From NCBI GenBank assembly GCA_021286855.1, contig JAJTBO010000028.1:1-38368 (forward strand): a DNA stretch of 38,368 nt, given 5' to 3'. Under the pieces are notes generated by a model, which worked only from the letters and a program-made list of their open reading frames with translations, searched no databases and was not told the DNA's origin. This document shows, piece after piece, positions 16,755 through 25,934 of the stretch. The DNA is from Hyphomicrobiales bacterium. GTDB taxonomy: Bacteria; Pseudomonadota; Alphaproteobacteria; Rhizobiales; Ancalomicrobiaceae. Every line of letters begins with the position of its first letter. Within the stretch, counting starts at the first letter, position 1. The position numbers and the translations under genes were made by a program.

Positions 16755-17758
16755 GCCGAAACTCCCTCGGCGACGTCGGAACGGGTGGTCGGGCGACCGG
16801 CGACGAGCGGCGTGTGGCAGAGCGCCCGACCGAGGTCGGCGGCGGCGCGGGTCGGCGGCCGGGTCGAACAGACGGCGGTCGCGACCGCGCAGCGCGGCGC
16901 GAAGCGGCATCCGTCGAGCCGGTCCCATTGGCCGGGCACCATGCCGGGGATGGCCGGCAGGCGCTTTTCGGTGGCGCGTTCGGGCAGCGCGGCGAGGAGC
17001 GCGGCGGTATAGGGGTGGTGGGGATCGCGGAAGAGGTCGAGGGTCTTCGCCTCCTCCACCTGCTGGCTGGCGTATTGCACGACGACGCGTTCGGCGGTCT
17101 CGGCGACGACGCCCATGTCGTGGGTGATCAGCACCAGCGCCATGTCCTTCTCGTCGCGCAGGCGGACGAGGAGTTCGAGGATCTGGGCCTGGATGGTGAC
17201 GTCGAGGGCGGTCGAGGGCTCGTCGGCGATCAGGAGCTTGGGCGAACAGGCGATCGCCATGGCGATCATGACGCGCTGACTCATGCCGCCGGAGAGCTGA
17301 TGCGGGAAGGCGGCGAGCCGGCTCTCCGGCGAAGGAATGCCGACCAGCTCCAGAAGCTCGATCGCGCGGGCGCGACGGGCGGCGCGGCCGAGGCCGAGAT
17401 GGGCGGCGAGCGATTCGCCGATCTGGAAGCCGACGGTGAAGCAGGGGTTCAGCGACGACATCGGCTCCTGGAAGATCATCGCGATGTCCTTGCCGACCAC
17501 CTTGCGGCGGGCGGCGGGCGTGATCCCGAGCAGGTTCATGCCTTCGAAGGCGAGGCGGTCGGCGGTGACGCGCGCGGTCTTGGGCAGGAGGCCCATGACG
17601 GCGAGCATGGCGACCGACTTGCCGGAGCCCGACTCGCCGACGATCGAGACGATCTCGCGCGGGTCGACCTTGAGGGAGACGCCGTCGACGGCGCGGAAGA
17701 GCCCACCGGAGCGGGTCTCGAAGTCGACGGAGAGGTTTTCGATCTCGAGCAGCGCCAT
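16751..17758 (-). CDS. dppD: Oligopeptide/dipeptide ABC transporter ATP-binding protein (DppD/OppD type)
   Basis: 335 residues. Walker A is GESGSGKS (41-48), the signature [16 protein letters not shown], Walker [13 protein letters not shown], with LITHDMGVV after it. The C-terminal oligopeptide-transporter extension ([15 protein letters not shown]) is present. DppD-type proteins pair with DppF as an asymmetric ATPase dimer under the two permeases. It starts 4 bases after the end of the upstream permease gene, so it is tightly operonic. Confidence 0.93.
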
Positions 17759-17762
17759 GGCC

Positions 17763-18650
17763 TCAGCTCCGCTTCAGCTTCGGGTCGAGCGCGTCGCGCA
17801 GGCCGTCGCCCATGAGGTTGATCGAGACGACGGTCGTCAGGATGGCGAGGCCCGGCAGGGTCACGACGTGGGGGGCGCGCTGGATGAACTCGCGCGCCGA
17901 GGAGAGCATCGCGCCCCATTCCGGCGTCGGCGGCTGCGCGCCGAGGCCGAGGAAGCCGAGGGCCGCCGCTTCCAAGATCGCGTCGGAGACGCCGAGCGCC
18001 GCCTGGACGATCAGCGGCGCGAGGCAGTTCGGCAGCACGGTGACGAAGGCGAGGCGGAAGGCGCCGGAGCCGGCGGCGCGGCTCGCCGTGACGTAGTCCT
18101 TGGCGAGTTCGGCCTGGGCGGTGGCGCGGACGATGCGCACGTAACGCGGCATGTAGACGACGGTCACCGCGACGATGGTGTTGGCCAGCGACGGGCCGAT
18201 GATGGCGATGACGACGATGGCGAGCACCAGGCTCGGCACCGACATGATCAGATCCATGACGCGGGAGATCGCGGTGTCGACGAAGCCGCCCATGAAGGCG
18301 GCGGCCAGCCCGAGGCAGACGCCGACGGCGAGCGACACGACCACCACCGAAAAGCCGATGAACAGCGAGAAGCGGGCGCCGTGGACGATGCGGGCCATCA
18401 GGTCGCGGCCGACGTCGTCGGTGCCGAGCGGGAACTCCCAGGATCCGCCCGCCGCCCACACCGGCGATTGCAGCACGTGCTCGCGGAACTGCTCCATCGG
18501 ATCGTGCATCGCGATCAGATCGGCGAAGGCGGCGATCGTCAGGATCGTCAGGAGGATCACGAGGCCGCCGACCGCGCCGCGATTGACCGAGAAGTCGGCC
18601 CAGAGCGCGCGGGCGGGCGAAGGGGGCGCGAGGCTCACGTCATCGGCCAT
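17763..18650 (-). CDS. dppC: Peptide ABC transporter permease (DppC type)
   Basis: 295 residues with an N-terminal cytoplasmic tail, a first helix at about 28-50, a periplasmic segment, and five further helices. The N-terminal pattern (LWADFSVNRGAVGGLVIL), the LGTDDVGRD segment and the EAA loop region (ASRAAGSGAFRLAFVTVLPN) are typical of DppC/OppC. A C-terminal INLMGDGLRDALDPKLKRS matches the family. The start overlaps the end of dppB by 11 bases. It forms the membrane channel with DppB. Confidence 0.93.
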   Translation of the reverse strand: MADDVSLAPPSPARALWADFSVNRGAVGGLVILLTILTIAAFADLIAMHDPMEQFREHVLQSPVWAAGGSWEFPLGTDDVGRDLMARIVHGARFSLFIGFSVVVVSLAVGVCLGLAAAFMGGFVDTAISRVMDLIMSVPSLVLAIVVIAIIGPSLANTIVAVTVVYMPRYVRIVRATAQAELAKDYVTASRAAGSGAFRLAFVTVLPNCLAPLIVQAALGVSDAILEAAALGFLGLGAQPPTPEWGAMLSSAREFIQRAPHVVTLPGLAILTTVVSINLMGDGLRDALDPKLKRS

Positions 18651-19650
18651 GGCGGATCCTCGGATTGATGACGGCGTTCAGGATGTCGACGGCCATGTTG
18701 ACCAGAACCAGGAGGGTGGAGATCAGCAACACGCCGCCCTGGAGCGCGGGATAGTCGCGACGGAAGATCGACTCGATCAGCCAATGGCCGACGCCCGGCC
18801 AGGCGAAGATGGTCTCGGTCAGGACCGCGCCGGCGAGCATGGTGCCGCCCTGCAGGCCGATCGTGGTGACGACCGGGATCAGGGCGTTGCGAAGCGCGTG
18901 CAGGCCGATCACCCGGAAGGGCGACAGGCCCTTGGCGCGGGCGGTGCGGACGTAGTCCTCCTCCAGCACCTCGAGCATCGAGGAGCGCGTCATGCGGGCG
19001 ATCGCCGCGAGCGGGATGGTGCCGAGCACGATCGCCGGAAGGATCAGATGCATGATCGCCGAGGCGAAGGCGCCGCTCTGATCGGAGAGCAGGCTGTCGA
19101 TGGTCATCAGACCGGTGACCGGCTCGAAATAATAGATGAGGTCGATGCGACCGGAGACCGGGGTCAGATCGAGCGTCACCGAGAAGAACAGGACGAGCAG
19201 CAGACCCCACCAGAACACCGGCATCGAATAGCCGAAGAGGGCGACGCCCATCAGGCCGTGGTCGAAGACCGAGCCGCGCTTGACCGCGGCGAGCACGCCG
19301 AAGGGCACGCCGAGCAGGACGGCGAAGGCCATGGCGAAGAGCGACAGCTCCAGCGTCGCGGGGAACAGCGTCAGGAACTCCTTCAGGACCGAGTCCTGGG
19401 AGATGATCGAGACGCCGAAGTCGCCGTGCAGGAGACCCCAGACATAGTCGAGGAACTGTTTCCACACCGGCTGGTCGAGGCCGAGCTCGTGGCGGAAGAA
19501 CTCCAGCCGTTCCGGCGAGATGCCGCGTTCGCCGCGGCGCACCTCGATCGGATCGCCGGGAACGAGGCGGATCGCCACGAAGGTGAGGAAGGACAATGCG
19601 AACAGCGTCGGGACCGTGAGGGCGATCCGGCGCAGGACGAAGGACAGCAT
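18640..19650 (-). CDS. dppB: Peptide ABC transporter permease (DppB type)
   Basis: 336 residues. The N-terminal helix MLSFVLRRIALTVPTLFALS and the following VPGDPIEV-R segment are characteristic of DppB/OppB permeases. The EAA loop (TARAKGLSPFRVIGLHALRN) contacts the ATPases, and the end has the usual VDILNAVINPRIR. Six helices are visible. GGGAG precedes the ATG. It is the first permease gene after the binding-protein gene and is separated from it by an intercistronic hairpin. Confidence 0.93.
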   Translation of the reverse strand: MLSFVLRRIALTVPTLFALSFLTFVAIRLVPGDPIEVRRGERGISPERLEFFRHELGLDQPVWKQFLDYVWGLLHGDFGVSIISQDSVLKEFLTLFPATLELSLFAMAFAVLLGVPFGVLAAVKRGSVFDHGLMGVALFGYSMPVFWWGLLLVLFFSVTLDLTPVSGRIDLIYYFEPVTGLMTIDSLLSDQSGAFASAIMHLILPAIVLGTIPLAAIARMTRSSMLEVLEEDYVRTARAKGLSPFRVIGLHALRNALIPVVTTIGLQGGTMLAGAVLTETIFAWPGVGHWLIESIFRRDYPALQGGVLLISTLLVLVNMAVDILNAVINPRIRHGR

Positions 19651-19682
19651 GCGGGGCTCCCGTCGGTCCGTCGAATGCGAGA

Positions 19683-19711
19683 CCCCCGGCGAAAGGGCGT
19701 TCCGCCGGGGG
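19683..19711 (-). terminator. Intercistronic hairpin between binding-protein and permease genes
   Basis: A 9-bp perfect GC stem, CCCCCGGCG (19683-19691) with CGCCGGGGG (19703-19711), with an 11-base loop. It lies 23 bases after the dppA-like stop and 33 bases before dppB, with no T tract. Such stem-loops commonly stabilise or partly terminate the transcript so that binding protein outnumbers permease; this role is inferred. Confidence 0.6.
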
Positions 19712-19733
19712 TGCGATCAGATCGAGAGGTCGA

Positions 19734-21332
19734 TCATTCCAGACCGACGCCGAAGAACTCGTGGCGGCCGAACGGCGAGATCTTGTAATCCGTCACGTTC
19801 TTGGTGGTCGCCTCGAACACCACCGAGTGGGCGATGTAGTAGGTCGGCATCTCGTCGTGGGCGATCTGCTGCATCTCTTCATAGAGCTTGGTGCGAGCCG
19901 CCTTGTCGGTGAGCTTCTTGGCCGCGTTGAGGCGGTCGTCGAACTCCTTGTTGCACCACTTGGACAGGTTCTGCCCGCCCGGACGCGCCGCGGCGCAGCC
20001 GATCAGGAAGAAGAAGTTGTCCGGATCGCCGTTGTCGCCGGTCCAGCCGAGCTGGCCGGTCATGTGCTCGCCCTGCTGCATGCGCTTGCGATATTCGCCC
20101 CACTCGTAGGTGACGAGCTTGGCGTTGACGCCGATCTTGGCGAGGTCGGCCTGCATCATCTCGCCGATGCGCTTGCCGTTCGGGTTGTAGGGGCGCTGCT
20201 TGGGCATGTACCAGAGGTCGATGTCGAGCGGCGTCTTGACGCCGGCGGCCTCGAGCATCTTCTTGGCCTTCTCCGGGTCATACGGATAGTCGACGATCTT
20301 GTCGTTGTAGGACCAGATGGTCGGCGGGATCAGGTTCTTGGCGGCCTGACCGGCGCCCTGGTAGACGTCCTTGAGGATCGCCGCCTTGTCGATCGCCATG
20401 GCGAAGGCCTGACGGACCTCCTTCTTGTCGAACGGCGGCTTCTCCAGGTTGAAGGCCCAATAGGCGATGTTGAGGCCGGGCTGGTGCATCAACTTCAGCG
20501 ACGGATCCTTGCCGATCGCCTCGAGGTCGGCCGGGTTGGGGCCGAACATGACGTTGCACTCGCCCTTCTTCAGCTTGGCGTAGCGCGAGGTGGCGTCGCC
20601 GGTGATGGCGTAGACGAGATCCTCGAACTTCGACTTGCCGCCCCAATAGGCCGGGAAGGCCTTGTAGCGGATCACCGCGTCCTTCTGATAGGCGACGAAG
20701 GAGTAGGGGCCGGTGCCGACCGGGATCTGGTCGAACTGCTCGGGCGTGCCCTTCTTCAGGAGATAATCGGCGTATTCGGCCGACTGGATCGTCATGAAGT
20801 CCATGGCGAGGTTGGCCATGATCGTCACGTTCGGCTCGGTCATCACCATCTTGACGGTGTAGTCGTCGACCTTCTCCACCGACTTCAGGAGCTTCGGCAT
20901 GTCCATGTCGGAGAAGTAGTCGTAAGCGCCGCCGGACACCTTGTGGTACGGATTGTCGTCCTTCCACTGGCGATTGAACGAGAACAGCACGTCGTCGGCG
21001 TTGAAGTCGCGGGTCGGCTTGAAGCCGTTGACGCCGGAATGGAACTTCACGCCCTTGCGCAGATGGAAGGTGACGGTCAGGCCGTCGGCGGAGATGTCCC
21101 ACTTCTCGGCGAGGCCGGGAACGACGTTGGTGGAGCCGCGCTCGAACTCGACGAGCTGGTTGAACACCGGACGGGCGGCGTCGAAGGAGGTGCCGGTGGT
21201 GTTCAGCGCCGGGGTGAAGTTTTCGGGGCTGCCTTCCGAACAATAAACCAGCGTCTTGGCCTGAAGGGCCGACGCGCCGAGGGCGAGCATCGCAACCAGA
21301 GTGGCCGCGCCGGTGGTGAGGGTCCGTTTCAT
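19734..21332 (-). CDS. dppA: Periplasmic dipeptide/oligopeptide-binding protein (SBP family 5, DppA type)
   Basis: 532 residues, the usual size of DppA. The start at 21332 follows AAGGAG and begins a signal peptide (residues 1-25, MKRTLTTGAATLVAMLALG then SALQA). The mature protein opens with KTLVYCSEGSPENFTPALNT, very like DppA. Family-5 features include ADGLTVTFHLRKGVKFHSG, DFNADDVLFSFNRQ and GTGPYSF. The C-terminal region has GWTGDNGDPDNFFFLIGC, as in dipeptide-binding proteins. It captures peptides in the periplasm and delivers them to DppBC; some homologues bind haem or delta-aminolevulinate. It is the promoter-proximal gene of the operon. Confidence 0.93.
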   Translation of the reverse strand: MKRTLTTGAATLVAMLALGASALQAKTLVYCSEGSPENFTPALNTTGTSFDAARPVFNQLVEFERGSTNVVPGLAEKWDISADGLTVTFHLRKGVKFHSGVNGFKPTRDFNADDVLFSFNRQWKDDNPYHKVSGGAYDYFSDMDMPKLLKSVEKVDDYTVKMVMTEPNVTIMANLAMDFMTIQSAEYADYLLKKGTPEQFDQIPVGTGPYSFVAYQKDAVIRYKAFPAYWGGKSKFEDLVYAITGDATSRYAKLKKGECNVMFGPNPADLEAIGKDPSLKLMHQPGLNIAYWAFNLEKPPFDKKEVRQAFAMAIDKAAILKDVYQGAGQAAKNLIPPTIWSYNDKIVDYPYDPEKAKKMLEAAGVKTPLDIDLWYMPKQRPYNPNGKRIGEMMQADLAKIGVNAKLVTYEWGEYRKRMQQGEHMTGQLGWTGDNGDPDNFFFLIGCAAARPGGQNLSKWCNKEFDDRLNAAKKLTDKAARTKLYEEMQQIAHDEMPTYYIAHSVVFEATTKNVTDYKISPFGRHEFFGVGLE

Positions 21333-21618
21333 CGAGACTGCTCCTTCACGTTCCGCGAAAGGATCGAGGGAATTCGAGAAAGCCCAAACGCCGACAAAGC
21401 GAGGAAAAATCCTTTCCCGGCGAAGGCCGAATGCCGTGAGGTCGTTCGGATGTTCGCTGAAAAAGAGGAGTGATTGCCCCGGATTTTCCCCCGCGACGAT
21501 CGAACGTCGCTTCCTGAGCGAGCGATCAAATCCCAACACGAACCGATGCGCAATGGGAAATCGTGGCGGAATGGTGACTGTCCGGCGCATGACCGGCTGC
21601 AGGGCGCGGCGTCGCCGA

Positions 21619-22278
21619 TCAGGGCAGGTCGGCGAGAATCTTCGGCCAACGGCGCTCCGCCTCGGCGAGGAGGCGATCCGGATCGAGCAGAAAAGCGGCG
21701 CGGGCGGTGGGGTCGGCGAAGAACAGCAATCGTCCGCGGTGGATCAGGAAGAGCTGCGGCGAGCCTTCGACGGCGCGGCCCTGCGAGGCGGCGAAGGCGC
21801 AGCGGCCGCCGAAGCGCGGGGCGTAGACATCGGGCGCGTCGCGGAAGGCGGCGAGGGTTCCGTCGTCCTGGAAGAGCCAGGTGGCGCCCTGCCAGTCGAA
21901 TTGGCGGTCGGGATCGCCCAGCGTCGGCCGGCCCTCCAGGAAATAGGCGACCGGATCGTAGCCGCCGAAGGCGCGGCCGGTCATCGGATCGACGATCCAA
22001 CGCAGGCGCGGGCGGGGCGTGGCGGCGGCGACCGGGCCGTTCAGTTTCGGCGGCGGCGGGCGTTCCGCCTTGGAGGCGGGCGGCGGCGGCGGTTTGGGCG
22101 CGGCCTCGGTCGGGGGCGGGGGCGCGGCGTGGTCGGCGGCCGGAGCGCCGTGGTCGGAGGCGAGGCCGGGCGAGCCGGCGAGGAGCGCGAGCGCGAAACC
22201 GACGACGAAACGAACGAAGCGGGGTCTTTCGCCCGGCTTCGGCCGCGTCTCCGCCCGATTTCCGCTAAACTCGTCCAT
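21619..22278 (-). CDS. YHS domain-containing exported protein
   Basis: 219 residues. A basic N-terminal stretch is followed by a hydrophobic segment (about residues 21-40), so it is exported or anchored. Residues about 40-90 are Pro/Ala/Lys-rich and disordered. The C-terminal part is a YHS-like domain beginning GGYDPVAYFLEGRP, with FDWQGATWLF, then YAPRFGGRCAFAASQGR, and RGRLLFFADPTARAAFLLDP, a recurring layout in proteobacterial YHS proteins. The biochemical role is unknown; some YHS domains bind metals, but Cys residues are few here. It is divergent from the EipA-like gene across a 120-base gap. GAGGAG is rather far (12 bases) from the ATG, so the start could be adjusted. Confidence 0.8.
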   Translation of the reverse strand: MDEFSGNRAETRPKPGERPRFVRFVVGFALALLAGSPGLASDHGAPAADHAAPPPPTEAAPKPPPPPASKAERPPPPKLNGPVAAATPRPRLRWIVDPMTGRAFGGYDPVAYFLEGRPTLGDPDRQFDWQGATWLFQDDGTLAAFRDAPDVYAPRFGGRCAFAASQGRAVEGSPQLFLIHRGRLLFFADPTARAAFLLDPDRLLAEAERRWPKILADLP

Positions 22279-22398
22279 GTACGATTCGAACTCCTCGGGA
22301 GAAGGGCCGCGATGCGCCGAAAGGCGCGACCGCGGCTGCGATCTCGGCGATTCGCCGGGTCGCCTCCAGTATCGTCACGAAACGCGGGATGAGGATCC

Positions 22399-22998
22399 AT
22401 GCGCAAGCTCGATGTGTCGAAAATCGCACTGTTCCGATCGGCGGGGTTCGTCCTCGCCGTCTTCCTCGCGATGGCGGCGGCCTTCGTTCGTCCGGCCGGC
22501 GCGCAGGATCGCGGCGGCACCTACTCCACCGACGAACTCGTCCGCACCGGCCACAAGTTCTTCGGCACCGTGTCGGGCGGGCTCGCCACGGTGATCGAGG
22601 AGGCGGTGTCGCGCTACGGCCAGCCGAACGGCTACATTCTCGGCGAGGAGGGCGGCGGCGCCTTCGTCGGCGGCCTGCGCTACGGCGAAGGCCAGCTCAA
22701 CACGCGCGATCGAGGCAAGCGCAAGATCTTCTGGCAGGGCCCGTCGATCGGCTGGGACTTCGGCGGCGACGGCGCGCGGACGATGATGCTCGTCTACAAC
22801 CTGCCGTCGGTCGACGCGATCTGGCAGCGCTTCGCCGGCGTCGACGGATCGGCCTATTTCGTCGGCGGCTTCGGCATGACGGCGCTGGTCGCGGACCGCA
22901 TCTACGTGGTGCCGGTCCGGGCCGGCGTCGGCCTCAGGCTCGGCGTCAACGTCGGCTATCTGAAGTTCACGCCGCAGGCGACCTGGAACCCCTTCTGA
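22399..22998 (+). CDS. eipA: DUF1134 family periplasmic protein, EipA homologue
   Basis: 199 residues with a signal peptide (about 1-35, ending in RPAGA). The mature part begins DRGGTYSTDELVRTGHKFFG and carries the family core: SGGLATVIEEAVSRYGQPNGY then GEEGGGAFVGGLRYGEG, then GPSIGWDFGGDGARTMMLVYNL, and a final GVGLRLGVNVGYLKFT. In Brucella the homologue EipA is a periplasmic factor for cell-envelope integrity whose gene is controlled by CtrA. I do not see a CtrA box just upstream here. The start follows GAGG. The next gene, a membrane-anchored coiled-coil protein, lies 94 bases downstream on the same strand and could be co-transcribed. Confidence 0.88.
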   Translation: MRKLDVSKIALFRSAGFVLAVFLAMAAAFVRPAGAQDRGGTYSTDELVRTGHKFFGTVSGGLATVIEEAVSRYGQPNGYILGEEGGGAFVGGLRYGEGQLNTRDRGKRKIFWQGPSIGWDFGGDGARTMMLVYNLPSVDAIWQRFAGVDGSAYFVGGFGMTALVADRIYVVPVRAGVGLRLGVNVGYLKFTPQATWNPF

Positions 22999-23092
22999 TC
23001 CGGAGCAAGGCGATCGACGCCTTCGGGATGCGTTCCGGCGGCGAAGATGCTATGCCCGGAGGCGAAACAGCGATGGAGCCGAGAGGGGGCGC

Positions 23093-24337
23093 ATGTCGAT
23101 CGAATGGGCGATGTGGTTCGCTCTCGGCTTCCTGTCGTCGGGCGTCCTGGCGCTTCTGGTCATGGCCGCCGTGTGGCGGCGGGCGGTGCGGTTGACGACG
23201 CGACGCGTGCGCGCGACGCTGCCGGTGAACCTCGACGAGGCGCAGGCGCAGACCGACTTTCTGCGGGCCCGCCACGCCCGTGAGGGACGCCGCCTCGAAC
23301 TGGCGCTCGCCGATCTGAGACGCCGCAACGCCGAGGAGCGGGTCGCCGTCGGGCGCGGGCGCATCGAGATCGGCCGGCTCGGCGAAGACCTGGCGGCGGC
23401 GCGCGGCAAGATCGCCGAGGTCGAGGCGGTCGGCGTCGAACAGGCGGGGACGATCGCGGCGCGCGAGGCGCGGATCGACGCGTTGGAGGCCGAACTCGTG
23501 GCGGTGCGGGGCGACCGCGAGGCGCTGTCGACGGCGCTGGGCGAGCGCGGCGAAGCGATCGCACGACAAATCGAAGACCATCGGACGGCGCTCGACGCCG
23601 CGCGGGCGGAGCGAGAGGCGGCGATCGCCGATCTCGTCGCGCAACACGGCGCGGCGGTCGCGGCGCTCGAAGGCGATCTCGCCGATCTGCGCGCCGAGTT
23701 GGAGACGCGGGCGACGACGGCGGTGGCGCAGGAGACGCAGATGCGGTCGATGCGCCTGCAACTGGCCGAGACCTCCGCGCAGCTCGACGCGGAGAAGTCG
23801 GCGCGCGGCCTCGCCGAGGCGGCCGCCGGGCAGGAGAAGGACCGCGCCGATCGGCTCGATCGCCGGATCGGGCGTCTGGTCGCCGACGTGGCGGATCGCG
23901 AGGAACGGGCCGAGCGGACGGCGCGCGAGCTCGAACGGGCGCGGCAGGCGCTGGTCTTCGCCAACGCCCGCGCCTCGGCGACGGCCGGCGGCGGCGAGGG
24001 GACGGCGGCGGCCGGCGACAATCTGCTGCGTTCGCTCGCCGAGCTCGAGGCGCGCAACCGCGAATTGGAAGACCGTCTCGGCGCCGCGGCGCGGGGCGAG
24101 ACGGCGGCCGACGACGATCCGGCGAGCCGGGCGGCGCTCAAGGACGCGCTGGCCGATCTGGCGGCGCGGATCGTCCATCTGACCCGCGTGGCGGAGGGCG
24201 AGAGCTCGCCGGTCGGGCGGATCCTGGCGGCGCACGACGGGGCGGCCGGCGGCCGACCGGGCCTCGCCGATCGAATCCGCGACCTCGAACGGACGGCGAC
24301 CGACCGCAGCCGCGGGGCCGAAGCCGCGCGGGTGTGA
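23093..24337 (+). CDS. Membrane-anchored coiled-coil protein, function unknown
   Basis: 414 residues. A single N-terminal helix (about residues 6-28, MWFALGFLSSGVLALLVMAAV) is followed by basic residues, so the remainder is predicted cytoplasmic. Residues about 50-295 are almost entirely Ala/Glu/Arg/Leu/Asp heptad sequence of a long coiled coil. A short Gly-rich break (about 300-310) precedes a C-terminal helical region with ALADLAARIVHLTRVAEGESSP and a loop to the end. GAGAGGGGGC precedes the ATG. I do not recognise a named family. Its place beside an EipA homologue suggests an envelope or cell-shape role (inference only). Confidence 0.75.
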   Translation: MSIEWAMWFALGFLSSGVLALLVMAAVWRRAVRLTTRRVRATLPVNLDEAQAQTDFLRARHAREGRRLELALADLRRRNAEERVAVGRGRIEIGRLGEDLAAARGKIAEVEAVGVEQAGTIAAREARIDALEAELVAVRGDREALSTALGERGEAIARQIEDHRTALDAARAEREAAIADLVAQHGAAVAALEGDLADLRAELETRATTAVAQETQMRSMRLQLAETSAQLDAEKSARGLAEAAAGQEKDRADRLDRRIGRLVADVADREERAERTARELERARQALVFANARASATAGGGEGTAAAGDNLLRSLAELEARNRELEDRLGAAARGETAADDDPASRAALKDALADLAARIVHLTRVAEGESSPVGRILAAHDGAAGGRPGLADRIRDLERTATDRSRGAEAARV

Positions 24338-24483
24338 TCACGGCGCGGCGGCAACGGCTCGGGGCGTAGGACCGCCGATGCAGCCGGCGGCGGATATTCG
24401 CCGGTATCGCGAGCTTCTCGGACCGCCTCGCCTCCATGGGCGCGACGCCGGCTCGTCAAAGGCGCTTTTCGTGCGTCGAAATT

Positions 24484-24493
24484 TGTGATCACA
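24484..24493. promoter_or_regulatory. Perfect 10-bp palindrome TGTGATCACA upstream of aldehyde dehydrogenase
   Basis: A perfect palindrome 46-55 bases before the aldehyde dehydrogenase ATG, in a small AT-rich patch. Position and symmetry suit a repressor or activator operator, for example a GntR-type protein. A related GTGATCAC lies at 24334-24341 over the previous stop codon. Confidence 0.35.
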
Positions 24494-24539
24494 TTCGCCT
24501 CGGGGCGGCCGGCGGCCGCAATCGAGCACGAGGCGGATC

Positions 24540-25934
24540 ATGGCACGCGAGATCGTCTGCATCTCCCCGATCGACGGGACGGAATACATTCGCCGGCCGA
24601 CGACGAGCCCCGAGGCGCTGGCGGCGGCGCTCGCGGCGGCGCGGCGCGCGCAGCGCGACTGGCGCAAGCGGCCGGTCGATGAGCGGGCGGCGATCGTGAT
24701 GTCCTTTCTCGATGCGCTGGAGGCGCAGGGGCCGGCGCTCGGCGAGGATCTGGCGCGACAGATGGGGCGGCCGGTGCGCTACGGGCTCGGCGAACTCGTC
24801 GGCTGTCGCGAGCGGGTGACGCACATGGCGGCGATCGCGCCGACGGCGCTCGCGCCGGTCGTGCCGCCGGCGCGTCCCGGCTTCGAGCGCTTCGTCAGCC
24901 GCGAGCCGGTCGGCGTCGTGTTCACGGTGGCGCCGTGGAACTACCCTTATCTCACCACGGTCAATTCGGTCGCCCCGGCGCTGATCGCCGGCAACGCGGT
25001 GATCCTCAAGCACGCGGCGCAGACGCTCGGGGTCGGTGACCGTTTCCAACAGGCCTTCGACGCCACCGATCTGCCGAAGGGGCTGTTCCAGCATCTCGTC
25101 CTCGATCACGAGCAGACGCTGGGGATCATCTCGGGCGGTCACGTCAATCACGTCGCCTTCACCGGGTCGGTCGAGGCGGGGCGGGCGATCGAACGCGCCT
25201 GCGCCGGCACCTTCACCACCTCGGGTCTCGAGCTCGGCGGCAAGGATCCGGCCTATGTGCGGCCGGACGCGGATTTCGCACACACCGTCGAGCAACTGGT
25301 CGACGGCGCCTTCTTCAACGCCGGCCAGTGCTGCTGCGGCATCGAACGCATCTATGTCCATGCGGCGGCCTACGACCGGTTCCTCGACGCCTTCGTGGCG
25401 GCGACGGAGGCCTATGTGCTCGGCGATCCGCTCGATCCGGCGACGACGCTCGGGCCGATGGCGCGGGCCGCCTTCGCCGAGACGGTCCGGGCGCAGACGG
25501 CCGACGCGGTGGCGCGCGGCGCGCGTTGCGCGATCGATCCCAAGCTGTTCCCGGCGTCGCGGGAGGGCACCGCCTATCTGATGCCTCAGGTGCTGACCGG
25601 GGTCGATCATTCGATGGAGGTGATGCGCGAGGAGAGCTTCGGTCCGGTGGTCGGGGTGATGAAGGTCGCGGACGACGCCGAGGCGGTCCGTCTGATGAAC
25701 GACAGCCGCTATGGGCTGACCGCGTCGATCTGGACGGCGGACGTCGCCGCGGTCCGGGAGATCGACGCCGATCTCGACTTCGGCACGGTGTTCATGAATC
25801 GCTGCGACTATGTCGATCCGGGGCTGGTGTGGACCGGGGTCAAGGACACCGGTCGCGGCGCGGCGCTGTCGGCGGTCGGCTACGAGACGTTGACGCGGCC
25901 GAAGTCGCACCATTACCGGCTCGCGACGCGATGA
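24540..25934 (+). CDS. NAD(P)-dependent aldehyde dehydrogenase family protein
   Basis: 464 residues of the ALDH superfamily, which oxidises aldehydes to acids. Nucleotide-site motif FTVAPWNYPYLT is at 128-139 (N134 being the oxyanion-hole Asn). The general base E231 is in SGLELGGKDP, and the nucleophile is C265 in FFNAGQCCCGIERI, flanked by two other Cys (264 and 266). Also visible are FTGSVEAGR and EESFGPVVGV. The length is a little short of the usual 480-500, mainly at the N-terminus. The enzyme appears complete, but the substrate cannot be named; the overall pattern is like lactaldehyde or semialdehyde-type members. The gene stands alone with a palindromic candidate operator upstream. Confidence 0.9.
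   Translation: MAREIVCISPIDGTEYIRRPTTSPEALAAALAAARRAQRDWRKRPVDERAAIVMSFLDALEAQGPALGEDLARQMGRPVRYGLGELVGCRERVTHMAAIAPTALAPVVPPARPGFERFVSREPVGVVFTVAPWNYPYLTTVNSVAPALIAGNAVILKHAAQTLGVGDRFQQAFDATDLPKGLFQHLVLDHEQTLGIISGGHVNHVAFTGSVEAGRAIERACAGTFTTSGLELGGKDPAYVRPDADFAHTVEQLVDGAFFNAGQCCCGIERIYVHAAAYDRFLDAFVAATEAYVLGDPLDPATTLGPMARAAFAETVRAQTADAVARGARCAIDPKLFPASREGTAYLMPQVLTGVDHSMEVMREESFGPVVGVMKVADDAEAVRLMNDSRYGLTASIWTADVAAVREIDADLDFGTVFMNRCDYVDPGLVWTGVKDTGRGAALSAVGYETLTRPKSHHYRLATR

Noticed and set aside
24334-24341. First GTGATCAC palindrome as an operator
   Set aside because: It spans the stop codon of the coiled-coil gene and is only 8 bp; probably coincidental, unlike the 10-bp copy at 24484.
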